A stretch of DNA of 64,000 bases from CAWJMF01 sp963843945 (GCA_963843945.1 CAWJMF010000001.1:124001-188000); one strand, 5' to 3'; shown: positions 8,060 to 16,918, counted from the stretch's first letter. A program made the numbers and translations. Notes: generated from the sequence alone by a model not told the origin.

Positions 8060-9613
8060 GTGGACCAGCTCTGGTCGGTTGACGGCGTCGAACTCGCCGC
8101 ACGTTTCGCGAGCGGGCACGTTTCCGCGCTCGAAATCGTCGAGGCGCACGTGGCGCGCATCGAGGCGGTCGATCCGAAGCTCAACGCGGTCGTGGTGAAA
8201 CGCTACGACGCGGCGCGCGAGGAGGCGCGCGCGCTCGACGCGCGCCGCGCCTGCGGCGAGGACTGCGGGCCGCTTGCCGGCGTTCCTTTGACGATCAAGG
8301 AATCGATCGACGTGGCCGGCACGCCGGCGACGTTCGGCATCACGACGCGCTCCGGCGACGTCGCGAGCGGCGACGATCCCTATGTGGCGCGCCTACGCGG
8401 GGCCGGTGCGATCGTCCTCGGCAAGACCAACGTGCCGCAACTCTTGATCTTCACCGAAACCGACAATCCGCTGTATGGGCGCAGCAACAACCCTTGGAAC
8501 GTCGAGCGTTCGCCGGGCGGCAGCAGCGGCGGACAAGCCGCCATCGTCGCGGCCGGCGGCTCCCCTTGGGGTTTGGGCAGCGACATCGGCGGCAGCATTC
8601 GCGTACCGGCGACGTCGTGCGGCATCGCGGGCATCATGCCCAGCGCCGGCCGCATGCCCGAGGTCAGCCGCTTGAACGTCTTCGCCGGCGAGACGGCGAT
8701 CGTCGGCCAAACGGGCATTTTGGGTCGCACCGTACGCGACGTTACGAAGGCGCTTCCGATCGCGTGCGGCGCACAAGCCGATCGCGTGCCGCTCGGCGAT
8801 CCGGCAAGCGTCGACGTCACGAAGCTGCGCATCGGCTTCTACGAGCAGAGTGGACCGTTCGCGGCCGCACCGGCCGTCGCGCGCGCGGCCCGCGAAGCCG
8901 CCGCGCTGCTGGCGGCGTGCGGCGCGCAGGTCGTTCCCTTCGAGCCGCCGCACGCCGAACGGGCCCACGATTTGCTCTACGGCATCCTGACCGCCGACGG
9001 CGCGAGCGGCGCCCGCGAGGCACTCGGCTCGAGTAAGCGCGATCCGCGCGTCGCCCAACTGCTGCTGCTGGCGGGACTCCCGCGGCCCGCACTCGCCGCG
9101 ATGGAACGCGCGCTGCTGCTCGCAGGCCAGATCGGTGCTGCCTCGGTCGTGCGCAATTTCGGTTACCGCGACGCCAAACACTATTGGAAGCTCGTCGAAG
9201 CGCAGGAGGCTTTCCGCACGCTCTTCGCGCACGCGCTCGATTCTGCCGAGGGCGGTCCGCTCGACCTGCTCGTCGGTCCGGCCTACGCGCTTCCCGCGCT
9301 CGTGCACGGCGCGACGGCCGATCTCGGCACGGGCGGCGTTTTCGCGGTGCTCTACAACGTCCTCGGCTACCCCGCCGGCATCGTTCCGTTCACGCGCGTC
9401 CGCGAAGGTGAGGAAAGCGCGCGCCCGGACTCGCGCGATCGCGCCGAACTGGCCGCCAAGAAAACCGAAACCGGCAGCGCGGGCTTGCCGGTCGGAGTTC
9501 AACTCATCGCGCGGCCGTGGCGCGACCACGTCGCACTGGCGGCGATGGCATCACTCGAAGCGGCGGCGCGTTCGCAGCCGGACTTTCCGCAAACTCCGGT
9601 CACGCCCGCTTAG
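8060..9613 (+). CDS. Amidase signature family amidohydrolase
   Basis: Cytoplasmic amidase (517 residues) of the GatA/amidase signature superfamily. The Ser-cisSer-Lys triad region is visible: Lys in PLTIKESIDV (about residue 80) and the Gly/Ser-rich signature SPGGSSGGQAA followed by GSDIGGSIRVPA (about 150-185). A C-terminal LPVGVQLIARPW segment is characteristic. An open frame reaches far upstream through thyX, but GTG 8060, with GGAAAG 7-12 bases upstream, gives the normal N-terminus. Substrate is not predictable. It is not beside gatB or gatC, so a free-standing amidase is more likely than the tRNA amidotransferase subunit. Confidence 0.88.
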   Translation: MDQLWSVDGVELAARFASGHVSALEIVEAHVARIEAVDPKLNAVVVKRYDAAREEARALDARRACGEDCGPLAGVPLTIKESIDVAGTPATFGITTRSGDVASGDDPYVARLRGAGAIVLGKTNVPQLLIFTETDNPLYGRSNNPWNVERSPGGSSGGQAAIVAAGGSPWGLGSDIGGSIRVPATSCGIAGIMPSAGRMPEVSRLNVFAGETAIVGQTGILGRTVRDVTKALPIACGAQADRVPLGDPASVDVTKLRIGFYEQSGPFAAAPAVARAAREAAALLAACGAQVVPFEPPHAERAHDLLYGILTADGASGAREALGSSKRDPRVAQLLLLAGLPRPALAAMERALLLAGQIGAASVVRNFGYRDAKHYWKLVEAQEAFRTLFAHALDSAEGGPLDLLVGPAYALPALVHGATADLGTGGVFAVLYNVLGYPAGIVPFTRVREGEESARPDSRDRAELAAKKTETGSAGLPVGVQLIARPWRDHVALAAMASLEAAARSQPDFPQTPVTPA

Positions 9614-9631
9614 CGGAAGCGAAGCGCGTCG

Positions 9632-9940
9632 CTAGAAATAGATTTTGTACGCGTTAAACGCGATGAGCGTGAGGACCGCTACGAGGGCGGAAACGGCTAT
9701 CCACCATTCGCGGTCGGTCATCTTCTCGTTCGAGGGACGGGCTCCAGAACCGAAGAGATACCATGCACCGAAACCGAGCGCGACGACGCAGACGAACTGG
9801 AAGCTTACGAGCACCGAACGGGGCACGTCCGAGGCGCGCGCGAGAAACAACACGCTTGGCGAGATTCCGATCATCCCGATCAGGACGATCTGCCGTTTGA
9901 ACTTATTCGTCCAGGCGGGAGCCGGCCCGGCGTCTTTCAC
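9632..9940 (-). CDS. Small membrane protein of unknown function
   Basis: A 102-residue protein with three hydrophobic segments (about residues 16-34, 44-64 and 78-99), the last two separated by a short charged linker. I do not recognise a family. It starts at GTG 9940, 18 bases after the stop of the OxlT-like transporter on the same strand, so it is probably translated from the same message and may be an accessory of that transporter. Confidence 0.6.
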   Translation of the reverse strand: MKDAGPAPAWTNKFKRQIVLIGMIGISPSVLFLARASDVPRSVLVSFQFVCVVALGFGAWYLFGSGARPSNEKMTDREWWIAVSALVAVLTLIAFNAYKIYF

Positions 9941-9958
9941 CCGCGCGCTCGTGTCGGC

Positions 9959-11236
9959 TTAGCTCGGCGCCGTTTGCGCCGCGACGAGAGGCGCTCGGGC
10001 GCCTTCGGCGGCCAGCGTTCGCTCGCGCAGCGGCTTGAGGACGAGCAGTGCCGCAACCGCGACGACGACGTTGAACCCCGCCAGTACCGCGAGCACGGCG
10101 GTCCAACTGCCGCTTGAGGTATGGATCGCGCTGGCCACCGGCACGACGAACGACGCCGTACCCTTCGCCGTATAGAGTAACCCCGCGTTGGTTGTCGCGT
10201 ACTTCGAACCGAACAGATCGGTGCAGGCGGCTGGAAAGAGACTGTAGATCTCGCCCGACGCAACGAACGTCATGCCGGCGAAGACGATGAAAAGCGCCGG
10301 ATTCGAGGCGAACGCGGCCAGGCCGAGCAGACCCGCCGCCTCGATCGAAAACGCGGCGAACATCGTGCGCTCGCGTCCGATGAAATCGGAGATGTAGCCG
10401 AAGATAATGCGGCTGGCGCCGTTGAGCACGTTGTCGACGATCAACGCTAGCTCGAGAACGAGGAAGGTCGCGCCGAAGAACTCGATCGGCACTTTGGCGA
10501 CGCCGTAGTCCGTCGCGAGCGGGCCGAGTTGCGCGGTCATGAAGAGCAGCCCGGTCGCGATCAACACGAACATGACGTAGAGCAAATAAAAGACCGGAGT
10601 GGCGAGCATCTGAAGCGGCGTTCGGTCGAACTGCGTCTGCCCGACGGCTCGCGGGGGCTGGGCTAGACTTCCCGCCGCGGCCGGCCGGACGTTCTGCATG
10701 AACAGCGCCGCGATCACGATGACCAACCCTTGGATCAGCCCGAAGGTTTGGAACGCCGCCGCGTAGCCCTCGCTGCGGATCATGTGCGAGATCGGAATGA
10801 CGGTCAGCGCCGCCCCGCCGCCGAAACCCGCTGCCGTTATCCCCGCCGCCATTCCGCGGCGGTCGGGGAAGTTCTTGACCGCGGCTCCGATCATCGTGCC
10901 GTACACGATCCCCGCGCCGACGCCGCCGAGTACCGCTCCGACGTAAAGCATGCCGAGTGTGTCGGCACGCGAGTAGGTCAGCCACGACGCCGCGACCAGC
11001 ACGCCGGCCAGCGCGACGAACAGGCGCGGGCCGAAGCGGTCGACGAGGTAGCCCGTCACGGGAACGAGCCAGACTTGAAACAGCACGAAGAGCGTAAAGG
11101 CGAACTGAATCTGCGTCTTCGTCCAGCCGTGCGCGGCGGACAGCGGGTTGACGAAGAGCGTCCAGCCGTATTGAAGGTTCGCCACCATGATCATGGCAAG
11201 CACGCCGAGGCCTAGTTGGAACCAGCGGTTGTTCAA
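9959..11236 (-). CDS. MFS transporter, oxalate/formate antiporter (OxlT) type
   Basis: A 425-residue, 12-helix major facilitator. The MFS loop 2-3 motif appears as GYLVDRFGPR (about residue 62), and GMAAGITAAGFGGGAAL matches OxlT-like proteins. TTG 11236 is preceded by AAGGGGA at suitable distance. The gene is divergent from a formyl-CoA:oxalate CoA-transferase gene across about 157 bases, which supports dicarboxylate (oxalate) transport; this is inference from family and neighbour. Several OxlT-like proteins carry other carboxylates. Confidence 0.85.
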   Translation of the reverse strand: MNNRWFQLGLGVLAMIMVANLQYGWTLFVNPLSAAHGWTKTQIQFAFTLFVLFQVWLVPVTGYLVDRFGPRLFVALAGVLVAASWLTYSRADTLGMLYVGAVLGGVGAGIVYGTMIGAAVKNFPDRRGMAAGITAAGFGGGAALTVIPISHMIRSEGYAAAFQTFGLIQGLVIVIAALFMQNVRPAAAGSLAQPPRAVGQTQFDRTPLQMLATPVFYLLYVMFVLIATGLLFMTAQLGPLATDYGVAKVPIEFFGATFLVLELALIVDNVLNGASRIIFGYISDFIGRERTMFAAFSIEAAGLLGLAAFASNPALFIVFAGMTFVASGEIYSLFPAACTDLFGSKYATTNAGLLYTAKGTASFVVPVASAIHTSSGSWTAVLAVLAGFNVVVAVAALLVLKPLRERTLAAEGARAPLVAAQTAPS

Positions 11237-11393
11237 GCAATCCCCTTCTGGGCATCAAGGGCTCTGATTGAAATTTCTTTTACGACTTTTCTATCGGTTC
11301 GTTCCCGCGAACCCTTTCGTACCACGCCGAACGGCCGAAGCTTTTCGCATGGCGTAAAAGGGGCGCTTTCCGCGGCCCGTAAAGCTGGCTGAC

Positions 11394-12653
11394 ATGGCAT
11401 CGGAGACGGAAGAAAGTACCACACGCGCGCTAACGGGCGTCAAAGTCCTCGACATGACGCACGTCCAGGCGGGGCCTTCCTGCACGCAAATCTTGGCCTG
11501 GCTCGGCGCCGACGTCGTGAAGCTCGAGCTGCCGGGCCGCGGCGACATCACCCGCCAGCAGCTGCGCGACTTGCCCGGCGTCGACAGCCTTTACTTCACG
11601 ATGCTCAACTGCAATAAGCGCAGCGTGACGTTGAACACCAAGCTGCCCGAAGGCCGCGAGATGTTCAAGGCGCTGTTGCGCGAGTCCGACGTGCTCGTCG
11701 AAAACTTCGGTCCGGGCGTCCTCGACCGGCAGGGTTACCCGTGGGAAACGATCCGTGCGATCAACCCGCGGCTGATCTACGCCTCGATCAAAGGCTTCGG
11801 CCCGGGCCGCTACGAGGAGGCGAAAGCGTACGAGCCGGTCGCACAGGCGATGGGCGGAGCGATGAGCACGACGGGCTGGCCCGACGGCCGCCCCACCGTC
11901 ACGGGCGCGCAGATCGGCGACTCGGGGACGGGCATCCATACCGTCGCCGCGATCCTCGCCGCGCTCTACCAGCGCGACATGCACACCGGACGCGGGCAGC
12001 GCGTCGTCTGCACCATGCAAGATTCCGTCCTCAACCTTTGCCGGGTGAAGATGCGCGATCAGCAGCGCTTGCAACACGGCGTCCTCAGCGAGTATCCCAA
12101 CAAGAGCTTCGACGGCGTCGTGCCGCGCTCGGGCAACGCGTCGGGCGGCGGTCAGCCCGGCGCGGCGTTGCGCTGCAGTCCGGGCGGCGACAACGACTAC
12201 GTCTATATGGTCATTCAACCGCACGTATGGGCGCCGCTCGCGGCGCTCATCGGGCGTCCCGAGCTTGCCGACGATCCGCGCTTCGCGACCCCGGCGGCGC
12301 GCCTCCCGATTCTCGACGAAGTCTGGGAGACCGTCGAAGCCTGGACGAGCTTGCATTCGAAGGCTGAAGTTCTCGAAAAATGCAATGCGATCGACGTGCC
12401 GTGCGGTCCGATTCTCAGCATGCAAGAGCTGCTCGAGGATCCCGATCTGCGCGAGCGCGGCATGATCGTCCCGGTCGAACACCCCGAGCGCGGGACGTTC
12501 TATACGATCGGCTGTCCGCTCCAGCTTTCCGACTCGCCCGTCGAAGTAAAGCGTTCGCCGCTTTTGGGCGAGCACAATGCTGAAGTCTACGGCGCGCTGC
12601 TGGGCTATGACGCGGCGAAGCTCGCGGAGCTGGGCGAAGCGGGCGTGATTTGA
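11394..12653 (+). CDS. frc: Formyl-CoA:oxalate CoA-transferase-like class III CoA-transferase
   Basis: Transfers CoA from formyl-CoA (or succinyl-CoA) to oxalate. At 419 residues it follows Frc throughout: LDMTHVQAGPSCTQIL near the start, DSLYFTMLNCNKRS, VENFGPG, the catalytic Asp in GAQIGDSGTG (about residue 176) and the glycine loop GGGQPG (about 251-256). The glycine loop is typical of formyl-CoA transferases among class III enzymes. Oxalyl-CoA decarboxylase, the usual partner, is not in the window. It is followed by a panE-like gene with a four-base overlap. Confidence 0.85.
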   Translation: MASETEESTTRALTGVKVLDMTHVQAGPSCTQILAWLGADVVKLELPGRGDITRQQLRDLPGVDSLYFTMLNCNKRSVTLNTKLPEGREMFKALLRESDVLVENFGPGVLDRQGYPWETIRAINPRLIYASIKGFGPGRYEEAKAYEPVAQAMGGAMSTTGWPDGRPTVTGAQIGDSGTGIHTVAAILAALYQRDMHTGRGQRVVCTMQDSVLNLCRVKMRDQQRLQHGVLSEYPNKSFDGVVPRSGNASGGGQPGAALRCSPGGDNDYVYMVIQPHVWAPLAALIGRPELADDPRFATPAARLPILDEVWETVEAWTSLHSKAEVLEKCNAIDVPCGPILSMQELLEDPDLRERGMIVPVEHPERGTFYTIGCPLQLSDSPVEVKRSPLLGEHNAEVYGALLGYDAAKLAELGEAGVI

Positions 12654-13648
12654 GCGGCGCGACGCCCGGCGGAAAACGCTATGCGGTGATCGGCGCGGGC
12701 GCCATCGGCGCGTACGTCGGTGCGGCCCTAGCGCACGCGGGCCACGACGTGACGCTCTTCGGGCGCGGTCCGCATTTGCGCGCCATGCAGGCCAGCGGCG
12801 TGCGCGTCAAGAGCCCGCGCGGCGACTTCAGCGCGCGACCGGGCGCGACGGACGATCTGGCATCGATCGGTCCGGTCGACGTCGTCCTGCTCACCCTCAA
12901 GGCCCACCAACTCGACGCCGTGATGGATGTCCTCCCGACCTTATTCAAAGTCGACACGCCGGTGGTCGCGATCCAAAACGGGATTCCGTGGTGGTACTTT
13001 CAGCGCCACGGCGGTCCGTTCGACGGCATGCACCTCGAGAGCGTCGATCCGGGCGGCAAGCTCGCCGCGGCGATTCCCGCCGAACGCGTCATCGGCTGTG
13101 TGATCTACTGCTCGACCGAGATCGAGTCGCCGGGCGTAATCCGCCACCTCGAAGGCACGCGCTATTCGCTCGGCGAGCCGGATCGCTCCATCAGCGCGCG
13201 CGCCGAGGATATCGCCGCGGACCTGAAGGGTTCGGGCCTCAAGGCGCCGGTCGAGAGCGACCTGCGCCGCGACATCTGGCTCAAGCTGCTCGGCAACGCG
13301 GCGTTCAATCCGATCAGCGCGCTCACGCGCGCGTCGCTGGTCGACATGACGAACGATCCGCTGGTCGAGCCCCTCGTACGCGAGATGATGGAAGAGGCCG
13401 TCGCGATCGCGACGCGGCTCGGCATCGGCTTCGACGTGACGATCGAAAAACGCATCGACGGCGCGCGCCGCGTCGGCGCCCACAAGACCTCGATGCTCCA
13501 GGACCTCGAGGCCGGCAAGGCGCTCGAACTCGACGCTTTGACCGGCGCCGTGGTCGAACTTGGCGAGAAGCTCGACGTGCCGACGCCCGCCACGCGCCAC
13601 GTGTACGCGCTGTGCAAACTGCTCGACCGCAGTTCGGCGAAGCGCTAG
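12650..13648 (+). CDS. 2-dehydropantoate 2-reductase (ApbA/PanE) family protein
   Basis: NADPH-dependent ketoacid reductase fold: Rossmann motif AVIGAGAIGAYVG (about residues 11-23), TLFGRG, the LTLKAHQL Lys segment, AIQNGI, and the C-terminal catalytic-type segment KLLGNAAFNPISALT with Lys and Asn as in PanE. Length 332 residues. The likely start is TTG 12650, overlapping the frc stop (TTGA), so it is translationally coupled to frc. In this setting it may reduce another 2-oxoacid instead of ketopantoate; no other pantothenate gene is nearby. Confidence 0.82.
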   Translation: MSGATPGGKRYAVIGAGAIGAYVGAALAHAGHDVTLFGRGPHLRAMQASGVRVKSPRGDFSARPGATDDLASIGPVDVVLLTLKAHQLDAVMDVLPTLFKVDTPVVAIQNGIPWWYFQRHGGPFDGMHLESVDPGGKLAAAIPAERVIGCVIYCSTEIESPGVIRHLEGTRYSLGEPDRSISARAEDIAADLKGSGLKAPVESDLRRDIWLKLLGNAAFNPISALTRASLVDMTNDPLVEPLVREMMEEAVAIATRLGIGFDVTIEKRIDGARRVGAHKTSMLQDLEAGKALELDALTGAVVELGEKLDVPTPATRHVYALCKLLDRSSAKR

Positions 13649-14241
13649 TCGACGAGCCCCGCGCCTAAAGCTCGTCGAACGGCTTCCGGACGGCTGCTCG
13701 CGCCGAGTTTCGAGAACAGCGCGTGCACGTGAGATTTCACGGTGGCTCGCGCGATTCCGCACGTGGTTGCGATCTCGTCGTTTCGCGCCCCACGAACGAT
13801 GAGCGCCAAAATCTCGCGTTCGCGCGGAGATAACGATTCGGTCGCTTCGTTCCCCGCGGCGACGGCGCGCGCATCAAACGTCGTGCCGCCGCTCGCGACG
13901 GACCGGACCGCGGCGGCAAGCTCTTCCGTGCTGACGTCTTTTGTCAGGAAACCGCGAGCGCCGGCAGCTAATGCTTCGCGGATCGCTCCGTCAGCGCAGT
14001 ACGTCGTCAACGCGATGATATTGGTCGTCCGGGCGAGCGCTCGCGTCGCCTCGATGCCGCCAAGGCGCGGCATCCGAAGGTCCATAAGGACGACGTCCGG
14101 CCGTTCGCGCGACGTAATCTCGATCGCTTCTTCGCCGTCGCCGGCTACGCCGACAACCGATAGGTCGTCGTGCATTTTCAAGAGCGAAACCAGCCCTTCG
14201 CGAACGAGGCGCTGATCGTCGACAACGATGACTCGGATCAT
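13645..14241 (-). CDS. NarL/LuxR-type response regulator
   Basis: Two-component transcription regulator, 198 residues. The receiver domain has the acidic pair VVDDQ, phosphorylatable Asp in VLMDLRMP (about residue 54), switch Thr in IALTTY and Lys in GFLTKDVS. A LuxR-type helix-turn-helix follows (LSPREREIL...IARATVKSHVHALFSKLG). ATG 14241 overlaps the kinase stop (ATGA); an upstream in-frame start lies inside the kinase gene and is less likely. Its 3' end overlaps the convergent panE-like gene by four bases. Targets are unknown; it lies behind a MerE-like gene. Confidence 0.92.
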   Translation of the reverse strand: MIRVIVVDDQRLVREGLVSLLKMHDDLSVVGVAGDGEEAIEITSRERPDVVLMDLRMPRLGGIEATRALARTTNIIALTTYCADGAIREALAAGARGFLTKDVSTEELAAAVRSVASGGTTFDARAVAAGNEATESLSPREREILALIVRGARNDEIATTCGIARATVKSHVHALFSKLGASSRPEAVRRALGAGLVD

Positions 14242-15026
14242 ACCGGGACGTTCAGGCAAAGCGTGAAGCACGGCGTCTTCAGTTCCGCTTCTAAGATGGC
14301 GCCGATGAGTTCCGCCCGTTCACGCAGGCCCACGAGCCCGAAGCCGCCGGGCGCCCCAGCCTCACCGGAGCAAACGTTATCGATGCGTAAACGCACGTGA
14401 CCCGGCTCGTACTGTAACGTGATCGACACCGGCGGCCGGCCGTGCTTTACCGCATTCGTCAGGCCCTCTTGAAGCGTTCGATAGAGGACCAGGTTCTTCT
14501 CGGCACTCAGGCTGCCGGGTTTTCCAAGGACCGTGTATTCGCACGCGATGCCGCTTACCGACCGAAATCGGTCGATGAGCGCCGGGAACGTCTCGGGGCC
14601 CATGCTATCGCCGCGCAGCGACGAGACCGCACGTTGCACTTCCTCGGCCCCGTCGCGAGCCAAGCGTTCTGCCGTATCCAGCGTTGCTCTGAGGTCGCCA
14701 TCGCTCGGAGCCAAGTGCCTGGCGACTTGAAGTTGAATGCGCAAGGCCGCAAGTGCGTGCGCGAGGACGTCGTGGATCTCACGAGCGACCTCCGCTCGCG
14801 CGCGGTGAACGCTCTCCCTTCGCTTATTTTCAATGACGTTCCGCGCCAACGCGACGGCGAGAAAGCCGCACGCCGCGCAAAGGATCGTTTGGGTCGCGGA
14901 CCCTCCGAGCGCGAACGTCGCTCCCGCAATGGTGATGAGTTCGACCAGGATCGCGATACGAATGGGCAGCGTTGCCGCGCCGAGAGACGCGACGATGCAC
15001 AACACGGCGATCGACCAAGGATGCAC
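14238..15026 (-). CDS. Sensor histidine kinase of the HisKA_3 (NarX/DesK-like) type
   Basis: A 262-residue membrane-bound sensor kinase. About three hydrophobic segments occupy residues 1-62 with almost no periplasmic loop, so it may sense a signal within the membrane. The dimerisation/phosphoacceptor segment AREIHDVLAHALAALRIQL (His at about 84) follows. The ATPase domain shows EGLTNAVKHG (N box) and GFGLVGLRERAE (G box). Start is GTG 15026. It is coupled to the response regulator by an ATGA overlap and preceded, 18 bases away, by a MerE-like transporter gene on the same strand. Confidence 0.9.
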   Translation of the reverse strand: MHPWSIAVLCIVASLGAATLPIRIAILVELITIAGATFALGGSATQTILCAACGFLAVALARNVIENKRRESVHRARAEVAREIHDVLAHALAALRIQLQVARHLAPSDGDLRATLDTAERLARDGAEEVQRAVSSLRGDSMGPETFPALIDRFRSVSGIACEYTVLGKPGSLSAEKNLVLYRTLQEGLTNAVKHGRPPVSITLQYEPGHVRLRIDNVCSGEAGAPGGFGLVGLRERAELIGAILEAELKTPCFTLCLNVPV

Positions 15027-15044
15027 GCCCGGTTATTCGACGTT

Positions 15045-15302
15045 TCAGCGTCGAATCGCTTGTTGCGCTTTTGGGCTACACGAAATGCCGTTCGTACTTT
15101 GACGCTGAAGAAGCCGCAAGCCCGCCACCGTCCCGGCAAGCCAAAGCGCCGTCAATATTCCTCCGGCAAGGACCGGATGGCCACGAAAGGCCACGCCTAG
15201 GGCTCCACCGCCTAACAGCGTGCCGATGGCAATGAGGGATAGCGGCAGATGACAAGGGCAGAAAACGAACGACGCTGCGACGAGGAACCAGCCGCGTTTC
15301 AT
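15045..15302 (-). CDS. MerE-like small membrane transporter (CPCHLP motif)
   Basis: An 85-residue protein with two or three hydrophobic helices. The first carries VFCPCHLPLSLIA, the vicinal-Cys CPCHLP motif of MerE-type mercury uptake proteins; a GTLLGGGALGVAF stretch follows. A third cysteine lies in the C-terminal tail. ATG 15302 overlaps the TGA of a 33-residue membrane peptide upstream. It is the second gene of a likely four-gene unit ending in a two-component system. No merA, merR or merP is seen, so the substrate may be another soft metal or thiol-reactive compound. Confidence 0.62.
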   Translation of the reverse strand: MKRGWFLVAASFVFCPCHLPLSLIAIGTLLGGGALGVAFRGHPVLAGGILTALWLAGTVAGLRLLQRQSTNGISCSPKAQQAIRR

Positions 15303-15400
15303 TGGCGCGCACGGATGCGCCGCGATCGTAAAAAGAGCGCCGTGGCGAGAGCTCCGAGTACGGCCGCCACGCCTAAACAAGTGATAAGTGCATGTGTCAT
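15299..15400 (-). CDS. Putative 33-residue single-span membrane peptide
   Basis: ATG 15400 opens a 33-codon frame: a short polar start, one hydrophobic helix of about 20 residues (ITCLGVAAVLGALATALFL) and a basic end rich in Arg, as expected for a small N-out membrane peptide obeying the positive-inside rule. Its TGA overlaps the ATG of the MerE-like gene, an arrangement common elsewhere in this window. I do not recognise a family; support is context and composition only. Reading its TGA as selenocysteine gives no sensible continuation. Confidence 0.4.
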   Translation of the reverse strand: MTHALITCLGVAAVLGALATALFLRSRRIRARQ

Positions 15401-15540
15401 GCCGACATACTGCCGGTTTAGGAGCGGCAAGTCATCAACCCGCGGGTGGATTCGATCGTGAATCCCCGGTGAAGGCCGGGCGAAAGGGTTAAGAACGCGG
15501 GATTCACGGTTTCTTCCCGCCGCGCGAGTAGCGTGGGAGC

Positions 15541-15963
15541 ATGAGCCATATCTTCGAGTACACCACCGTCGAGTGTCCCTTCGATGAGGTTCCCGGCAAG
15601 CTCGAAGCCCACGTCCTGCGCACCGAGGGCACGATGCCGCTTCGCATCAAGCTGGGCGAGCTTCGTCTGGAGCGCGACGTCAACTTTCGGCTCGCCTCGA
15701 AGCCGGGGTATCCCGGTTACCGGCTCCTCGACGTCTCCTGGGAGCCCAAAGACGGCGGTCCGTATCCACGCTTCGACGGCACGCTCAGCGTCGCCGAGGA
15801 CGCCTACGGCTGGAGCCGCATCGAAATCGACGGAAAATACCGGGCACCCTTCGGGGTCGCCGGCGCCGCCTTCGACGCGGCCGTCGGCCACCAGATCGCA
15901 CAAAACACGGCGACCGAGTTGTTGGGCGAACTCAAACGCATCCTCTCCGCCGAAGCACTCTGA
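15541..15963 (+). CDS. Conserved-looking cytoplasmic protein of unknown function
   Basis: A 140-residue soluble protein beginning MSHIFEY, predicted to be largely beta-strand with a final helix (NTATELLGELKRIL). The pattern suggests an SRPBCC/polyketide-cyclase-like fold, but I cannot name a family. GTGGGAGC just upstream of ATG 15541 provides a binding site. It is followed with overlap by a c-type cytochrome gene and then a PPOX-type protein, all on the same strand, so a short operon is likely. Confidence 0.6.
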   Translation: MSHIFEYTTVECPFDEVPGKLEAHVLRTEGTMPLRIKLGELRLERDVNFRLASKPGYPGYRLLDVSWEPKDGGPYPRFDGTLSVAEDAYGWSRIEIDGKYRAPFGVAGAAFDAAVGHQIAQNTATELLGELKRILSAEAL

Positions 15964-16478
15964 CGAATCTGCGGCTTTGGCTCCGGTCGCTCTTCGTCGC
16001 GGCGACCATCGGCCTCGTGTTCGGAGCAGTCGCTGCGGCACGCGGCGCCGTCGCGCCGACGCCGACGCAGGCCCAGCTCGAGCGCGGGCGCATGCTAGTG
16101 GCCTTCGGAAACTGCAACGATTGCCACACGCCGGGCTGGACGGAAAGCGACGGTCACGTGCCCGTAAGCCGTTGGATGACCGGCAGCGCGGTCGGATTCC
16201 GCGGGCCTTGGGGAACCGTTTATCCCACCAACGTGCGCTTGTGGTTTCAAGTCAGCAGCGAAGCCGACTGGCTCAACGCGGTTGCCACGCGCGGCGGCCA
16301 TCCTCCGATGAAGTGGACGGACCTCCGCACGCTTACCATCGACGATCGCAAGGCGATCTATCGGTTTATCCGCTCGTTAGGACCGGCCGGCGCTCCCGCG
16401 CCGGTCGCCGTGCCGCCCGGCCGCGAACCGACGACGCCTTACGTCGACGTGATCCCGCAGCAACCCGCGCCGCAATGA
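15960..16478 (+). CDS. Secreted mono-haem cytochrome c-like protein
   Basis: Carries one haem c motif, NCNDCH (bases about 16115-16132), and a plausible methionine ligand in GGHPPMKW (about 16300). A proline-rich tail follows. The family resembles small cytochrome c subunits of membrane dehydrogenases. The first ordinary in-frame start is GTG 16017, but that leaves only a stub of the signal peptide. A complete Arg-then-hydrophobic signal peptide begins at CTG 15960, which overlaps the preceding TGA, so that start is preferred; it needs proof. The stop overlaps the next ATG (ATGA). Confidence 0.75.
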   Translation: MTNLRLWLRSLFVAATIGLVFGAVAAARGAVAPTPTQAQLERGRMLVAFGNCNDCHTPGWTESDGHVPVSRWMTGSAVGFRGPWGTVYPTNVRLWFQVSSEADWLNAVATRGGHPPMKWTDLRTLTIDDRKAIYRFIRSLGPAGAPAPVAVPPGREPTTPYVDVIPQQPAPQ

Positions 16479-16918
16479 TCGCTCCGCTCGCGTTCGAAGA
16501 AATCGATCCGCTGCTCCGGTCCGAATGGCTCGCGCATCTCGCTTGCGTCTTACCCGACGGCAGACCGTATATCGTTCCGATCACATATGCCTATGACGGC
16601 CGGGCGTTCTTCGCGTACTTTGCCGACGGGCGCAAACTCGAAGCCGTGCGCGCAAAACCTGACGTTTGCGTCGTCGTCGACCAAGTCGTCGACGCCGCGA
16701 ACTGGAAGAGCGTCGTGGCCTGGGGATTCGCTCGACCTCTCGAAGACGGCGAAGCGCTAGATGCAGTGCGTCGTATCAGCCTGCGTTTGCGCACGATCGC
16801 AGCAGCGGATGGGGCGCCGCTCGCCGCGGAACAGTCCTATGTCGACCGCACGGCACCCTATGGCGTCCCGTACCGCATCGACGTTAGCGAAATGACCGGA
16901 CGGTATGCGTCGAGCTAG
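16475..16918 (+). CDS. Pyridoxamine 5'-phosphate oxidase-family flavin-binding protein
   Basis: A 147-residue split-barrel protein. It shows LACVLPDGRPYIVPITYAYD (residues about 22-41), the strand pattern and FMN-binding region of PPOX-like proteins, and VVAWGFARPLED further on. It resembles the short nimA/HugZ-like subgroup and not genuine PdxH. ATG 16475 overlaps the cytochrome stop. The substrate is unknown; cofactors could be FMN, F420 or haem. Confidence 0.78.
   Translation: MIAPLAFEEIDPLLRSEWLAHLACVLPDGRPYIVPITYAYDGRAFFAYFADGRKLEAVRAKPDVCVVVDQVVDAANWKSVVAWGFARPLEDGEALDAVRRISLRLRTIAAADGAPLAAEQSYVDRTAPYGVPYRIDVSEMTGRYASS

Noticed and set aside
13653..13676. Inverted repeat CGACGAG...CTCGTCG at the convergent panE-like/regulator junction as a terminator
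   Set aside because: Twelve-base loop, no T run on either strand, and it lies inside the regulator coding end.
15299..15302. TGA of the 33-residue membrane peptide as another selenocysteine codon
   Set aside because: Read-through gives no family-like continuation and the TGA overlaps the next gene's ATG, as elsewhere in the window.
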